DNA of 64,000 nucleotides from an uncultured Eubacteriales bacterium (GCA_900542425.1 UQNQ01000002.1:114485-178484); one strand, 5' to 3'. Numbered from the stretch's first letter, positions 1-9,376 are shown. The notes: a model not told the origin generated them from the letters alone. Translations and numbers: made by a program.

Positions 1-1
1 C

Positions 2-2155
2 GGACAGACAGCAATCAAGCTGACAGGATATTTGAATCAGCACAGGATTCCGATTCTCGGAACCTCTGCCGAAGGAATCGATACAGCGGAAGACAGAGAA
101 AAATTCGACGCGCTTCTTGAAAAATTCGGCTTTCGCCGTCCGCGCGGCATGGCTGTGCATACCATGGAGGAAGCACTTGCCGCAGCAAGAGAACTGGGAT
201 ATCCGGTATTGCTGCGTCCCTCCTATGTCATCGGCGGACAGAATATGCAGATTTCCCATCATGATGCCGAAGTTCGCCGCTATATGGAGCGAATCCTTGC
301 GCAAGGTATTGAAAATCCCGTGCTGGTCGACAAATATATGATGGGACCGGAGCTGGAAGTGGACGTGATTTCCGACGGACACGATGTTCTCATTCCCGGT
401 ATCATGCAACATATCGAGCGTGCAGGCGTACACAGCGGCGACTCTATCGCAGTCTATCCTCCTTACGGCATCAATGATAAAATGACGGCAAAAATTGTAG
501 ACTGTTCCGAAAAGCTGGCGCTCGCGCTCGGGACAAAAGGTCTTGTCAATATTCAATATCTGATATACGGCGGCGAACTTTATGTGATTGAAGTCAATCC
601 GCGTGCGTCACGTACCATACCTTATATCAGTAAGGTAACCGGTGTGCCAATGGTGGATATCGCTTCCCGCGTCATGCTCGGGACCCCGCTTTCCGCCCTC
701 GGCTATGGGACGGGATTATACAAAACCCCTCCGTATTTCGCAGTAAAAGTCCCCGTTTTTTCCTTTGAAAAGCTGACAGATGTAAGCTCCTATCTCGGTC
801 CGGAAATGAAATCAACAGGAGAGGTGCTCGGTATCGGGCGCACGCTTGCACAAGCAATGTTCAAGGGCTTTACTGCGGCGGGATACCGGATTCAGTCCAC
901 GCCGACACACAGCGACACCGGCGTTTTTCTCAGTGTGGAAAGTCATGATTATCATGAAGTGGTTTCCCTTGCCAAAAAGCTGAGCGACCTCGGTATGAAA
1001 CTATATGCCACGCCGGATACTGCAGCAGTCATCCGCGGACTCGGCGTAGATGCCACGGAGGTCCCCGGCATGACGGATCGCGCGGCGACATTTGCGCTCC
1101 TTGAATCCGGGAACATCCAATATATTGTTTATACCGGTGCCCTTTTTGACCGGACGCTCGACGATTATATCGCACTGCATCGAAAAGCGCTGACGCTTGG
1201 CATTGTCTGCCTTACCTCCTTGGATACGGCAAACGCGCTCGCAGATGTCATTGCGGGACGCTTCCGCGAGGATAATACAGAGCTTGTGGATATCCATGAT
1301 ATGCGTACGGAACCGATGAAGCTTCCGTTTGCGAAAATGCAGGGTTCCGGAAACGACTATATCTTTTTTGAGAATTTTGACGGAAAAATCACCTGTCCCG
1401 AAGCATTGGCGGTCAGCCTCTGTGACCGGTCACGCGGTATCGGCGGCTCAGGGATCGTTCTCATTGAAAAGTCCGAAATCGCAGATGCCAAAATGCGAAT
1501 TTTCAATCAGGACGGCAGTGAGGGAAAAATGGCAGGCAACAGCATTCGCTGTACCGGGAAATATCTGTACGATAACGGATATGTACATTCCGAACGAATT
1601 ACCGTGGAAACCGCAAGCGGCATCAAAACGCTTACAATGTATACAAGCGGCGGCAAAGTAACCTATGTCAGCGTCGAAATGGGAAAACCGGATTTTTCTG
1701 CAAAATCGCTTCCCTGCACGTTAAACGCAGACGAAATCATCCGCTATCCCGTAACAGTAGGCGGCAAGGAATATGAAATTACCTGCCTTTCTGTCGGGAA
1801 TCCGCATTGCGTCATTTTCTGCGAGCATGTAAATGACATCCATATAGAAATGACAGGTCCGCTGTTTGAACATGCGCCGTTCTTCCCGGAACGCATCAAT
1901 ACGGAATTTATTCATATTGCAGATGAAACGACCATTCAAATGCGTGTTTGGGAGCGCGGGAACGGAGAAACGCAAGCATGCGGTACAGGCGCCGCGGCTG
2001 CAGTTGCAGCTGCCGTCCGTCTCGGTTTCTGTAAAAAGGATGCGGACATCACTGTAAAGCTTCGGGATGCAGACCTTGTCGTGCGCTGTTCGGACGCGGG
2101 AATCACACTGGACGGAGACGCCAATCTCGTCTACGAGGGAGTCGTGGAATATTAA
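2..2155 (+). CDS. Carbamoyl-phosphate synthase large subunit (C-terminal half) fused to diaminopimelate epimerase; 5' end outside window
   Basis: The reading frame is open from base 2, so the start lies upstream. Bases 2 to about 1315 encode the second half of CarB: the carbamate-phosphorylating ATP-grasp unit (VRPSY-like LRPSYVIGGQ, EVDVISDG, EVNPRASRTIP) and then the MGS-like allosteric domain. At 1316 the frame continues directly into a complete DapF beginning MKLPFAKMQGSGNDY. Both catalytic cysteines are present, in GNSIRC (codon 1550-1552) and in QACGTGA (codon 1979-1981). There is no stop, linker or convincing Shine-Dalgarno site at the junction, so one polypeptide is expected. CarB makes carbamoyl phosphate for arginine and pyrimidines; DapF makes meso-diaminopimelate for lysine and peptidoglycan. 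Near the DapF active site GADG reads GGSG and CGNG reads AGNS. Family assignments are firm; the value of the fusion is unknown. Confidence 0.95.
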   Translation, partial: GQTAIKLTGYLNQHRIPILGTSAEGIDTAEDREKFDALLEKFGFRRPRGMAVHTMEEALAAARELGYPVLLRPSYVIGGQNMQISHHDAEVRRYMERILAQGIENPVLVDKYMMGPELEVDVISDGHDVLIPGIMQHIERAGVHSGDSIAVYPPYGINDKMTAKIVDCSEKLALALGTKGLVNIQYLIYGGELYVIEVNPRASRTIPYISKVTGVPMVDIASRVMLGTPLSALGYGTGLYKTPPYFAVKVPVFSFEKLTDVSSYLGPEMKSTGEVLGIGRTLAQAMFKGFTAAGYRIQSTPTHSDTGVFLSVESHDYHEVVSLAKKLSDLGMKLYATPDTAAVIRGLGVDATEVPGMTDRAATFALLESGNIQYIVYTGALFDRTLDDYIALHRKALTLGIVCLTSLDTANALADVIAGRFREDNTELVDIHDMRTEPMKLPFAKMQGSGNDYIFFENFDGKITCPEALAVSLCDRSRGIGGSGIVLIEKSEIADAKMRIFNQDGSEGKMAGNSIRCTGKYLYDNGYVHSERITVETASGIKTLTMYTSGGKVTYVSVEMGKPDFSAKSLPCTLNADEIIRYPVTVGGKEYEITCLSVGNPHCVIFCEHVNDIHIEMTGPLFEHAPFFPERINTEFIHIADETTIQMRVWERGNGETQACGTGAAAAVAAAVRLGFCKKDADITVKLRDADLVVRCSDAGITLDGDANLVYEGVVEY

Positions 2156-2173
2156 AGACCTCTTAATTCAAGC

Positions 2174-2209
2174 AAAAGCCATGTTGACATGTATGTCAAC
2201 ATGGCTTTT
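2174..2209. terminator. Bidirectional intrinsic terminator after carB-dapF
   Basis: A perfect 17-bp inverted repeat (2174-2190 and 2193-2209) closes on a 2-base centre. It is flanked by A and T runs, so it can form a hairpin with a U tail on either strand. It lies 19 bases after the carB-dapF stop. Confidence 0.9.
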
Positions 2210-2260
2210 ATTTTTGTCCTATCCTGCCGAGAAATGATTGAGAACGTGATCCTTGCTGTC

Positions 2261-2292
2261 AAAAAAACACCGGCTCGAAAACGAGCCGGTGT
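2261..2292 (-). terminator. Intrinsic terminator of the Gfo/Idh gene
   Basis: The 11-bp arms 2267-2277 and 2282-2292 form a GC-rich stem with an AAAA loop. On the minus strand it is followed by a run of seven T (2261-2267). It sits 30 bases past the stop of the minus-strand oxidoreductase gene. Confidence 0.9.
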
Positions 2293-2321
2293 ACCGGTTC
2301 CGATCAATTGGAAAATGATTT

Positions 2322-3389
2322 TTATTTCTTCAGAATGACCTCATGTCCGGTTTTTGCCGACTCATAGATTGCATTCAGTATTTTCATCATTTCTACGCCG
2401 TCACAGGCAGGACTGATGCATTCCGTTCCGTTCAGGATGCAATCCACGTAATGATTGATTTCCTGACAGAACATATTGCCGAGGTTCATTGTTGTCTCCG
2501 CTTTCAGGGAGATGTCCGTCATATACCCGTCCAGTTCTCCGTAAAGCTCAAGTTCGGGACTGAGAGACGCACCGGCTTTCGTACCGAAAAACTGCATTTT
2601 TCCCTCATCGTTTTTGATATTTAGACTGAAGCTTGCTTCCACACTAAGCACAGAACCGTCTTCAAAACGGATAAGCGCCGTCGCAAGATCTTCTACATCA
2701 CAAATATCATCAGGTCCTGCACCCGAAGAACGATACGCCTTCTTTGAACGAATATTTTTTCTGTCATAAAGCTTCTGGAATGTAGCTCCGTAAACGGAAA
2801 CCGCATGAGGCTTGCCTTTCAGGAATCTGTCAAAATCGATCACATGCACGCCAAGATCAATGAGCGGTCCGCCGCCGGAACGCGACTTGTCTCCGAACCA
2901 TCCACCGGGATTCCCGTTGCGGCGCAGATATTCCACCTTAGAGAAATAGAGATCTCCGAAGAAACCATCCTCGTAAAGCTCCCGCAGAATCTTCATATCC
3001 GGACCAAAACGCCGGACAAATCCAATCATCAGCAGCTTGCCGTTCTTTTCCGCGGCAGCCTGCATCGCTTCTGCATCCTGAGCCGTGATGCTCATCGGTT
3101 TTTCACAGAGAACATGCTTGCCGGCATTCAAGGCGGCAATGGTACACGGCGCATGTGCGCTGTTCCATGTACATACGCTTACCGCATCAAGCTCCGGCAA
3201 CGCAAGCATTTCGTCTAAATCCGTATAAAGTCTTTCAACTTCGTACTTTTCCCCCATTGACGCCAGTCTTTTTTCATTGATATCACAGAATGCATACAAT
3301 TCCACATTCGGATTTTTACGATAAGCGTCGATATGTGCTCCCGCAATGTTCCCGACACCGATAACACCGACTTTCAGTTTCTTTTCCAT
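2322..3389 (-). CDS. Gfo/Idh/MocA-family NAD(P)-dependent oxidoreductase
   Basis: The 355-aa protein has an N-terminal Rossmann fold with the dinucleotide motif GVIGVGNIAGAH (residues 8-19). The family EKP motif is at 96-98, and the catalytic pair in DLGVHVID is Asp178 and His182. Family members oxidise or reduce cyclitols, sugars or sugar acids with NAD(P); the substrate cannot be read from sequence. The Shine-Dalgarno AAAGGA precedes the ATG. It lies 48 bp downstream of a sugar-isomerase-like gene, and both are probably transcribed from the promoter at 4334-4362. A 3-keto-sugar or inositol type of chemistry is plausible for such a pair, but that is inference. Confidence 0.9.
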   Translation of the reverse strand: MEKKLKVGVIGVGNIAGAHIDAYRKNPNVELYAFCDINEKRLASMGEKYEVERLYTDLDEMLALPELDAVSVCTWNSAHAPCTIAALNAGKHVLCEKPMSITAQDAEAMQAAAEKNGKLLMIGFVRRFGPDMKILRELYEDGFFGDLYFSKVEYLRRNGNPGGWFGDKSRSGGGPLIDLGVHVIDFDRFLKGKPHAVSVYGATFQKLYDRKNIRSKKAYRSSGAGPDDICDVEDLATALIRFEDGSVLSVEASFSLNIKNDEGKMQFFGTKAGASLSPELELYGELDGYMTDISLKAETTMNLGNMFCQEINHYVDCILNGTECISPACDGVEMMKILNAIYESAKTGHEVILKK

Positions 3390-3437
3390 ATCCGATTTCC
3401 TTTCCGCCGCGTCTGCCGCAGCTTTGCCTCTTCTTAC

Positions 3438-4295
3438 TCAATGTTCACGGATTACTTGTTTTAAATGGTCATACGCAATTTTGATATCGCGTGCAGGATC
3501 CTCTCCGACCTCGCGTTCGATCGTAAGGAATCCTCGATAGCCGATATCATCGAGCGCTGCCAGATATTTTGCGAAATCCACGCTGCCTGTGCCAAGCGGA
3601 ACTTCCTTGAAATATTTTACACCCTGTACTTCCTCCGGAATCGGATGAACGACACGGTAAATATACTCGGGATTGCCATCCGCAAGCTTAACACCGTCTT
3701 TCGCATGAGTATGGACAATATAGCGGCGCAGGTTATAGACCGCCTGAACAGGATCATCTCCCGTTACCATGACAAGATTCGCCGGATCCAGATTGACTGC
3801 AACGCCGGTCGAATCCAAGGAATCAAGGAATTCCGCGAGCACCGCGGATGGCTCCGGTCCCGTTTCCACTGCAAAATGAGAGCCAATGCTATCGGCATAG
3901 CGCGCAAGCTCAGCACAAGCCTCCTGCATAATTTTATACCGGTCATGGTTTTTATCTGACGGTACCACCCCGATATGCGTCGTTACAATATTCGTTTCAA
4001 AATCCTTCGCCATATCCATAATGCGTTTGGACTGCTCAATCAGCTCGGGATTAAGCGCAGGATCTCCGAAACCGCGTCCGAGATCCCCGCAGATCGCGGA
4101 GAATACCATGCCATAGTCTTTGACATAATTCAAAAGCTCTCGGCGCTGTTCCTTTCCGAAGTTTTCCGGTCCATGCGCACCGCGCGTACAATACATCTGA
4201 AGTCCTTTGATACCGATTGCCGCCGCTTTTTTCACCGCTTCTTTTGTATCGCAGCGGAACGAATCCACAATCGCTCCGATTGGAAAATCATACAT
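3438..4295 (-). CDS. Sugar phosphate isomerase/epimerase, xylose-isomerase-like TIM barrel (AP endonuclease 2 superfamily)
   Basis: The 285-aa protein has the alternating pattern of the AP_endonuc_2 TIM barrel. Putative metal-ligand stretches are AVETGPEPSAVLAEFL and NLDPANLVM in the middle, HTHAKDG at about 190, and GFLTIEREVG near the C-terminus. The last carries the terminal Glu typical of the family. Relatives isomerise or epimerise sugars and cyclitols (IolE, IolI, tagatose epimerases); specificity is not evident here. A strong Shine-Dalgarno (AAGGGAGG, 4306-4314) fixes the ATG at 4295. It is the first gene of a two-gene unit with the Gfo/Idh dehydrogenase. Such pairs are common in carbohydrate loci, and uxuA lies just upstream. 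Confidence 0.88.
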   Translation of the reverse strand: MYDFPIGAIVDSFRCDTKEAVKKAAAIGIKGLQMYCTRGAHGPENFGKEQRRELLNYVKDYGMVFSAICGDLGRGFGDPALNPELIEQSKRIMDMAKDFETNIVTTHIGVVPSDKNHDRYKIMQEACAELARYADSIGSHFAVETGPEPSAVLAEFLDSLDSTGVAVNLDPANLVMVTGDDPVQAVYNLRRYIVHTHAKDGVKLADGNPEYIYRVVHPIPEEVQGVKYFKEVPLGTGSVDFAKYLAALDDIGYRGFLTIEREVGEDPARDIKIAYDHLKQVIREH

Positions 4296-4333
4296 GATTC
4301 CAAATACCTCCCTTAGAACCCAAAATCATATTC

Positions 4334-4362
4334 ATTTTAGTTCATCCCAATCAAAATGTCAA
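4334..4362 (-). promoter_or_regulatory. Sigma-A promoter for the sugar isomerase - Gfo/Idh operon
   Basis: On the minus strand TTGACA (4357-4362) is separated by 17 bp from TAAAAT (4334-4339). The predicted start of transcription is near 4327, about 30 bases before the gene. Confidence 0.85.
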
Positions 4363-4520
4363 CATAAAAGCCGTGAATTTCCGCAACTTTTTTTAGCAAA
4401 TACAAAAAATTTTTACAAAAAAAGGATAACCAAACCTTTCACGTGTCTCTGCTCCAATGAAAATCCCTTCCCGCTTTCAAAATACAATTTCATTGTTTTA
4501 TTCAACCGGGAGCTTCAATA

Positions 4521-4551
4521 AAACGAAAAACGGCGGGAATACCCGCCGTTT
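4521..4551 (-). terminator. Intrinsic terminator of uxuA
   Basis: The arms 4528-4537 and 4542-4551 (10 bp, GC-rich core) form a hairpin immediately after the uxuA stop. On the minus strand it is followed by a T-rich tail. Confidence 0.88.
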
Positions 4552-4553
4552 GT

Positions 4554-5624
4554 TTATTTCCGATTTGCCTTGACAATGGCTTCCCAAAGCCCGTTGAGAT
4601 AGGTTGCACCAAGCGCACGGTCATATAAACCGTAACCGGGCATCGCGACCTCATCCCAAATCATGCGTCCGTGATCAGGACGGATCGGTCCGTCAAATCC
4701 GATGTCATAAAGTGCTTTCATAATTTCATACATATCGAATGTGCCGTCCGAGGACAAATGCGCCGCTTCTTCAAAGTCCGTCGGAGAATTGAATTTCAGA
4801 TTGCGGACATGCGCAAAATGGATACGTCCTTTCAGAGAACGGATCATATCCGGCAGATTGTTGTTAAGATTGGTCCCATAAGAACCGGAACAGAACGTAA
4901 CGCCGTTGTGCGGGTCGTCTACCATTTTCATCATGCGCAGGATATTTTCCTTGTTGATGATGATTCGAGGCAATCCGAATACGCTCCATGCCGGATCGTC
5001 CGGATGAATTGCCATTTTAATGTCGTATTGGTTGCACACGGGCATAATCGCCTCAAGAAAATATTTCAGATTGGCAAAAAGCTTTTCGTCGTCAACCTCT
5101 TTATAAAGGGTAAACAACTCCTTCACTTTTGCCATGCGCTCCGGCTCCCAGCCGGGCATAACAGTCCCGTTCATGTCCCCTGAAATCGAGGAAAACATCT
5201 CATCCGGATTCAACTTATCCACCGCCGCCTGTGTATAAGCAAGAACCGTTGACCCGTCGGGACGTTTTCTGGCAAGCTCTGTGCGTGTCCAGTCAAAAAC
5301 CGGCATAAAATTGTAGCAAACCATATGAATATCAGCTTTGCCGAGTCGCTCCAGCGTTGTAATATAATTTTCAATATGACGGTCGCGTTCCGGCATACCC
5401 GCCTTGATTGCGTCACTGACGTTAACGCTCTCAATGCCGTGAATAAGCAGTCCCGCGTCCTCCACTTCTTTTTTCAGTGCCGCAATTTTTTCCGTTTCCC
5501 ACGCTTCTCCCGGCACAGAATCATAAAGAGTGGTAATCACTCCGGTCACACCGGGTATCTGACGGATTTGTTTCAAGGTCACGGTGTCGAATCCGGTCCC
5601 GTACCATCTAAGTGTCATGTTCAT
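4554..5624 (-). CDS. uxuA: Mannonate dehydratase
   Basis: UxuA dehydrates D-mannonate to 2-keto-3-deoxy-D-gluconate in the glucuronate branch of uronate catabolism. The 356-aa length is normal. Family motifs are HPDDPAWSVFGLPRI in the middle, FCSGSYG, HFAHVRN and, near the end, RPDHGRMIWDE. These include the His, Cys and Asp metal and active-site residues. The Shine-Dalgarno GGAG lies 7 bases before the first ATG; a second in-frame ATG follows two codons later. A terminator follows the stop directly. No other uronate genes (uxaC, uxuB, kdgK) are in the window, so the pathway must be completed elsewhere. No clear promoter was found in the 55-bp gap to the upstream gene, so read-through from the lepA-hemW run is possible. 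Confidence 0.95.
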   Translation of the reverse strand: MNMTLRWYGTGFDTVTLKQIRQIPGVTGVITTLYDSVPGEAWETEKIAALKKEVEDAGLLIHGIESVNVSDAIKAGMPERDRHIENYITTLERLGKADIHMVCYNFMPVFDWTRTELARKRPDGSTVLAYTQAAVDKLNPDEMFSSISGDMNGTVMPGWEPERMAKVKELFTLYKEVDDEKLFANLKYFLEAIMPVCNQYDIKMAIHPDDPAWSVFGLPRIIINKENILRMMKMVDDPHNGVTFCSGSYGTNLNNNLPDMIRSLKGRIHFAHVRNLKFNSPTDFEEAAHLSSDGTFDMYEIMKALYDIGFDGPIRPDHGRMIWDEVAMPGYGLYDRALGATYLNGLWEAIVKANRK

Positions 5625-5679
5625 AGAAAATCTCCTTCTGCCGCCTGCCGGCGACGTATAAAATAATTTCTTTCAGCTT

Positions 5680-6063
5680 TTACTGCATGCGGGCTTCGAG
5701 CGTCGCCACCTTTTCCTCAAGTTCCCGAATCTGCTCACGCTGAAGCATCAGCTCCGCCGCCATATCGTAATAGTTCATTGCCCCGTATTTTTCACATCGT
5801 TTTTCATATTTTTCATAGTTCATCTTTACAGGAAGAACTTTATATAAAACGACCCCGAGGATTAAGAAAATCGCCCCCATCGGCGCAAAAATAACAGAGG
5901 GCATGACTCCTGTCTGCGCATCTCTTACATCGGCAATCCAAAGCACCAAAGCAAGAATTAAAAATAAAATTCCGATACTGCCAAAAACAATCAGCATTAT
6001 TTTTTTTGCCATCCGCATCTGCTTTTCCACAATTTCCGCAAACAATTCCTTTTTTGATTTCAT
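5680..6063 (-). CDS. Small two-helix membrane protein with C-terminal coiled coil, unknown function
   Basis: I do not recognise a named family. The 127-aa product has a charged N-terminus (MKSKKELFAEIVEKQ). Two hydrophobic segments follow (IMLIVFGSIGILFLILALVLW and VIFAPMGAIFLILGVVLY). The C-terminal heptad-rich tail (LMLQREQIRELEEKVATLEARM) looks like a short coiled coil. The start at 6063 is preferred over an ATG ten codons upstream because AAGGAGG (6070-6076) lies 6 bases before it. It starts one base past the hemW stop, so it is co-transcribed with lepA-hemW. The coiled coil suggests self-association or a partner, which is inference. Confidence 0.75.
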   Translation of the reverse strand: MKSKKELFAEIVEKQMRMAKKIMLIVFGSIGILFLILALVLWIADVRDAQTGVMPSVIFAPMGAIFLILGVVLYKVLPVKMNYEKYEKRCEKYGAMNYYDMAAELMLQREQIRELEEKVATLEARMQ

Positions 6064-6064
6064 G

Positions 6065-7207
6065 CTAATCCTCCTTAAATTCAAGAATTTCACTCAGAAT
6101 ATAATTGGAAATGAGCATACCACGTTTGGATAACCGATATCCCGATTTTGTTTTCAGAATATATTGCTTTAGGAGAAACGGCTTCATTTTCTCTTTATAC
6201 CGCTCTTCAAAATCATCATCAAAACGCTCCTCATATTCGGCGACATCAATTCCCCTTTTCAAGCGGAAGCCCAGCATCACATACTGCGCGGCAAGTTCTT
6301 TTTCTGTCGGAATATAATTTTCATCAAAAAGCGCAACGCTGTCCTCCGGCATGGCAATGAACCGGTCGATATCCTTCACATACGAAAACATCCTGCCGCC
6401 AAAAAAGGAATAGGCAGCCGGACCAAAGCCGATATATTCTTCACAGGTCCAATATTTCAGATTGTGCCGGCATTCCATGCCAAGCTTCGCGAAATTGCTG
6501 ATTTCATACTGCATATATCCCGCCGCCTCCAGTTTTTTTGCGGAAGCAAGATACATTTCATATTGTTTATCCTCAGAGGGAATGGCCGCCGCAATCTGCG
6601 GATCCCCGTCAAGAGGCGTCCCCGGTTCAATTTTCAAACCGTAAAAGGAGATATGCTCCGGCTCCAGTGCAAGAACATAATCGATGGTAGAGGCAAGCGT
6701 TTCTTCCGACTGTCCCGGAAGCGCGTACATGACATCCACATTGATATTCTCAAAACCTTCCAAACGCGCAAGAAGGAATGAGCTTTCAAATTCCTCCCTT
6801 GTATGGATACGGGACAGCTGCCTTAACTCTCTGTTGTCCGCACTTTGAAGTCCGATGCTGAGCCTGTTGATCCCGGCTTCTCGATAAGCGGAAAGCTTGC
6901 TCGTATCCAACGTGCCCGGATTGGTTTCAATGGTAATTTCCGCTTCGTCCGATACATGAAAAGAAAACCGGACTGCGGCAAGGATACGCTGAATATCCTC
7001 TCCGAAAAGCACAGACGGAGTCCCGCCGCCGATATAAATACTGTCAACAAGAGAATTTGCCGCCACCCCGCGGAAGCTTTTGATCTGGCAAACCAGCGCG
7101 TCGACATAAGCCCCACGCCGGCCGGTATCCTCTAAGGAATAAAAATCACAATAAGCACATTTGCGGATACAAAACGGTATGTGAATATAGATTCCGAGCC
7201 TTTCCAT
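6065..7207 (-). CDS. hemW: Radical SAM protein HemW (heme chaperone, formerly oxygen-independent coproporphyrinogen oxidase-like)
   Basis: The 380-aa protein carries the radical-SAM cluster motif CIRKCAYC (Cys13, Cys17, Cys20). IYIGGGTPSVL and the SAM-binding ETNPGT stretch follow, and a HemN_C-like C-terminal domain completes it. HemW-type proteins bind heme and deliver it to target proteins; true HemN decarboxylates coproporphyrinogen III. Three rather than four N-terminal cysteines in this arrangement fit HemW better than HemN. It follows lepA by 62 bp, the usual lepA-hemW order of Firmicutes. AAGGAGGGG just upstream sets the start. The gap holds two short hairpins without U tails, so read-through from lepA is likely. 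Confidence 0.93.
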   Translation of the reverse strand: MERLGIYIHIPFCIRKCAYCDFYSLEDTGRRGAYVDALVCQIKSFRGVAANSLVDSIYIGGGTPSVLFGEDIQRILAAVRFSFHVSDEAEITIETNPGTLDTSKLSAYREAGINRLSIGLQSADNRELRQLSRIHTREEFESSFLLARLEGFENINVDVMYALPGQSEETLASTIDYVLALEPEHISFYGLKIEPGTPLDGDPQIAAAIPSEDKQYEMYLASAKKLEAAGYMQYEISNFAKLGMECRHNLKYWTCEEYIGFGPAAYSFFGGRMFSYVKDIDRFIAMPEDSVALFDENYIPTEKELAAQYVMLGFRLKRGIDVAEYEERFDDDFEERYKEKMKPFLLKQYILKTKSGYRLSKRGMLISNYILSEILEFKED

Positions 7208-7269
7208 GCTCCCCTCCTTCTGCCATTGCCGGCAGAATGTTTTGAAGATTTGCCGGAAAACACCGGCAA

Positions 7270-9078
7270 TTATTCATCATCCAGCTTCAGCACCGCCATA
7301 AAGGTTTCGGGCGGAACCTCGACCGAACCGAGCTTGCGCATTTTCTTTTTGCCTTCCTTTTGCTTTTCGAGCAACTTTTTCTTTCTGGTAATATCACCGC
7401 CGTAGCACTTGGCAAGCACGTCTTTGCGCATAGCCTTGACGGTTTCCCTCGCAATGACACGCCCTCCGATCGCCGCCTGAATCGGCACTTCAAAAAGTTG
7501 GCGCGGAATGTTGTCTTTCAGAGCCTCTGCAATTTTTCTGCCCCGCGCATACGCTTTGTCAGCGTGTACAATAAACGACAATGCGTCCACAAGCTCCATA
7601 TTGAGTAGGATATCGAGCTTGACAAGCTTACTTTCCCGATATCCATCCAATTCATAATCAAGCGACGCATATCCCTTGCTCCGACTTTTGAGCGCATCGA
7701 AAAAGTCATATACAATTTCATTGAGCGGCAGGATATAATGCAGTTCCACTCTGGTTTTATCCAGATATTTCATATCGACGAAAATTCCTCGCCGTTCCTT
7801 GCACAGCTCCATAATCCCGCCCATATATTCCGTTGGTGTGATAATGCTCCCTTTTACAACCGGTTCTTCGGCAACGGCAATTTCATCTGCGGAAGGATAA
7901 TTTGCAGGATTGTCAATATATTTTATATCACCGTTTTTGTAGGTCACTTTATAAATCACGCTTGGTGCCGTCGTGACAAGATCAAGGTTAAACTCCCGCT
8001 CCAGCCGTTCTGCAATGATTTCCATATGCAAAAGCCCGAGGAAGCCACATCGGAATCCGAATCCGAGCGCAATGCTCGTTTCCGGTTCAAATGTCAGCGA
8101 GGCGTCATTGAGACGCAATTTTTCCAGAGCATCACGCAAATCCGGATATTTTGCGCCGTCCGCAGGATAAATCCCTGCAAACACCATGGGGAGCGCCTGT
8201 TTGAATCCCGGGAAGGGCTTGTCCGTCGGATGCTCAGCATCGGTTACGGTATCTCCGACACGTGTATCCGCAACGCTTTTGATACTGGCTGTGATATATC
8301 CGACCTCTCCGGCAGAAAGCACCTCTGCCGGAACAAGTCCGAAAGCCGACATATATCCGACCTCGACGACATCAAACTGAGCACCTGTGTTCATCATTTT
8401 GATTTTGGAACCGGCACGCACACTTCCATCCTTAATCCGCACATAGACCACGACGCCGCGATAAGAATCATAATAGGAATCGAAAATCAAAGCTTTCAGG
8501 GGAGCGGTTTCATCTCCCTTGGGCGCAGGAATATCCGTTACAATCCGTTCCAGTACATCACCGATATTCAGTCCCGTTTTGGCAGAAACCGCCGGGCAAT
8601 CCTCAGCGGGGATCCCGATGACCTCTTCAATCTCATGGCGCACACCTTCGATATCTGCGCTCGGCAGGTCAATTTTATTAATAACAGGAATCATTTCAAG
8701 ATCGTTTTCCAGCGCAAGATAGGTATTGGCAAGTGTCTGCGCTTCAATGCCCTGAGTGGCATCCACCACAAGCAGCGCGCCCTCGCAGGCACCAAGCGAA
8801 CGGGAAACCTCATAGTTGAAGTCCACATGTCCGGGCGTATCAATGAGATTAAACTCATATACTTCTCCGTCCTTCGCTTCATAACTTAACTTGACAGCGC
8901 GCGCCTTGATCGTAATTCCACGTTCCCGCTCGATATCCATATTGTCGAGGAGCTGCTCCTCCATCTCCCGTGAGGAAACGCTTTTGGTTGCCTCAAGAAT
9001 TCGGTCGGCAAGCGTACTCTTGCCGTGATCGATATGGGCAATGATTGAAAAATTTCGAATTTTCTCCTGTCTTGTCAT
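7270..9078 (-). CDS. lepA: Elongation factor 4 (LepA), ribosome-associated GTPase
   Basis: The 602-aa length is typical. The GTPase motifs are AHIDHGKS (residues 14-21), the DTPGHVD switch and [11 protein letters not shown]-Tu domain II, EF-G-like domains and the LepA-specific C-terminus ([16 protein letters not shown] through [18 protein letters not shown]) follow. LepA acts on ribosomes, promoting back-translocation and aiding ribosome assembly under stress. A sigma-A promoter lies at 9153-9181, about 70 bases before the ATG, and GGAGG precedes the start. It heads the lepA-hemW-small membrane protein run. A 7-bp hairpin (7250-7269) without a U tail follows the stop. Confidence 0.97.
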   Translation of the reverse strand: MTRQEKIRNFSIIAHIDHGKSTLADRILEATKSVSSREMEEQLLDNMDIERERGITIKARAVKLSYEAKDGEVYEFNLIDTPGHVDFNYEVSRSLGACEGALLVVDATQGIEAQTLANTYLALENDLEMIPVINKIDLPSADIEGVRHEIEEVIGIPAEDCPAVSAKTGLNIGDVLERIVTDIPAPKGDETAPLKALIFDSYYDSYRGVVVYVRIKDGSVRAGSKIKMMNTGAQFDVVEVGYMSAFGLVPAEVLSAGEVGYITASIKSVADTRVGDTVTDAEHPTDKPFPGFKQALPMVFAGIYPADGAKYPDLRDALEKLRLNDASLTFEPETSIALGFGFRCGFLGLLHMEIIAERLEREFNLDLVTTAPSVIYKVTYKNGDIKYIDNPANYPSADEIAVAEEPVVKGSIITPTEYMGGIMELCKERRGIFVDMKYLDKTRVELHYILPLNEIVYDFFDALKSRSKGYASLDYELDGYRESKLVKLDILLNMELVDALSFIVHADKAYARGRKIAEALKDNIPRQLFEVPIQAAIGGRVIARETVKAMRKDVLAKCYGGDITRKKKLLEKQKEGKKKMRKLGSVEVPPETFMAVLKLDDE

Positions 9079-9376
9079 ATTCCCTCCGGAAATACCAGAT
9101 CATATCGGCGAAACCAGACTTTCGCTTTCATTTCTGCAATCAATATCAATTTATTATAACATAAATGCCTCGACTTTTCAAGGCTATTTTTAGCCTGGCT
9201 CTTTCTTCGCTTTTCATAAGAAAAAGCGCGGCAATGCGCGGGGAAACAAGAAAGCCTCATGGCGTATATTGTATACACCTGCGGCGAACAGCGGTCCTGC
9301 CGTCTTTCGCATCTCCCCGAAAGCCACGCTTTGGATAAGCGGATATTTTCAAGCAATAAACAAGCTTTTTCGTTTT
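9079..9376. other. Intergenic region between pepF-like gene and lepA
   Basis: About 298 bases hold the lepA promoter and nothing else convincing. A 108-codon open frame here lacks a Shine-Dalgarno site and recognisable protein features. No strong terminator for the upstream oligopeptidase gene is visible. Confidence 0.6.
9153..9181 (-). promoter_or_regulatory. Sigma-A promoter of lepA
   Basis: On the minus strand TTGAAA (9176-9181), a 17-bp spacer and a perfect TATAAT (9153-9158). Transcription should start near 9146. Confidence 0.85.

Noticed and set aside
7738..8889. 383-codon plus-strand open frame
   Set aside because: It lies wholly antisense to lepA, has no ribosome site and reads as Cys/His/Arg-rich sequence typical of antisense frames.
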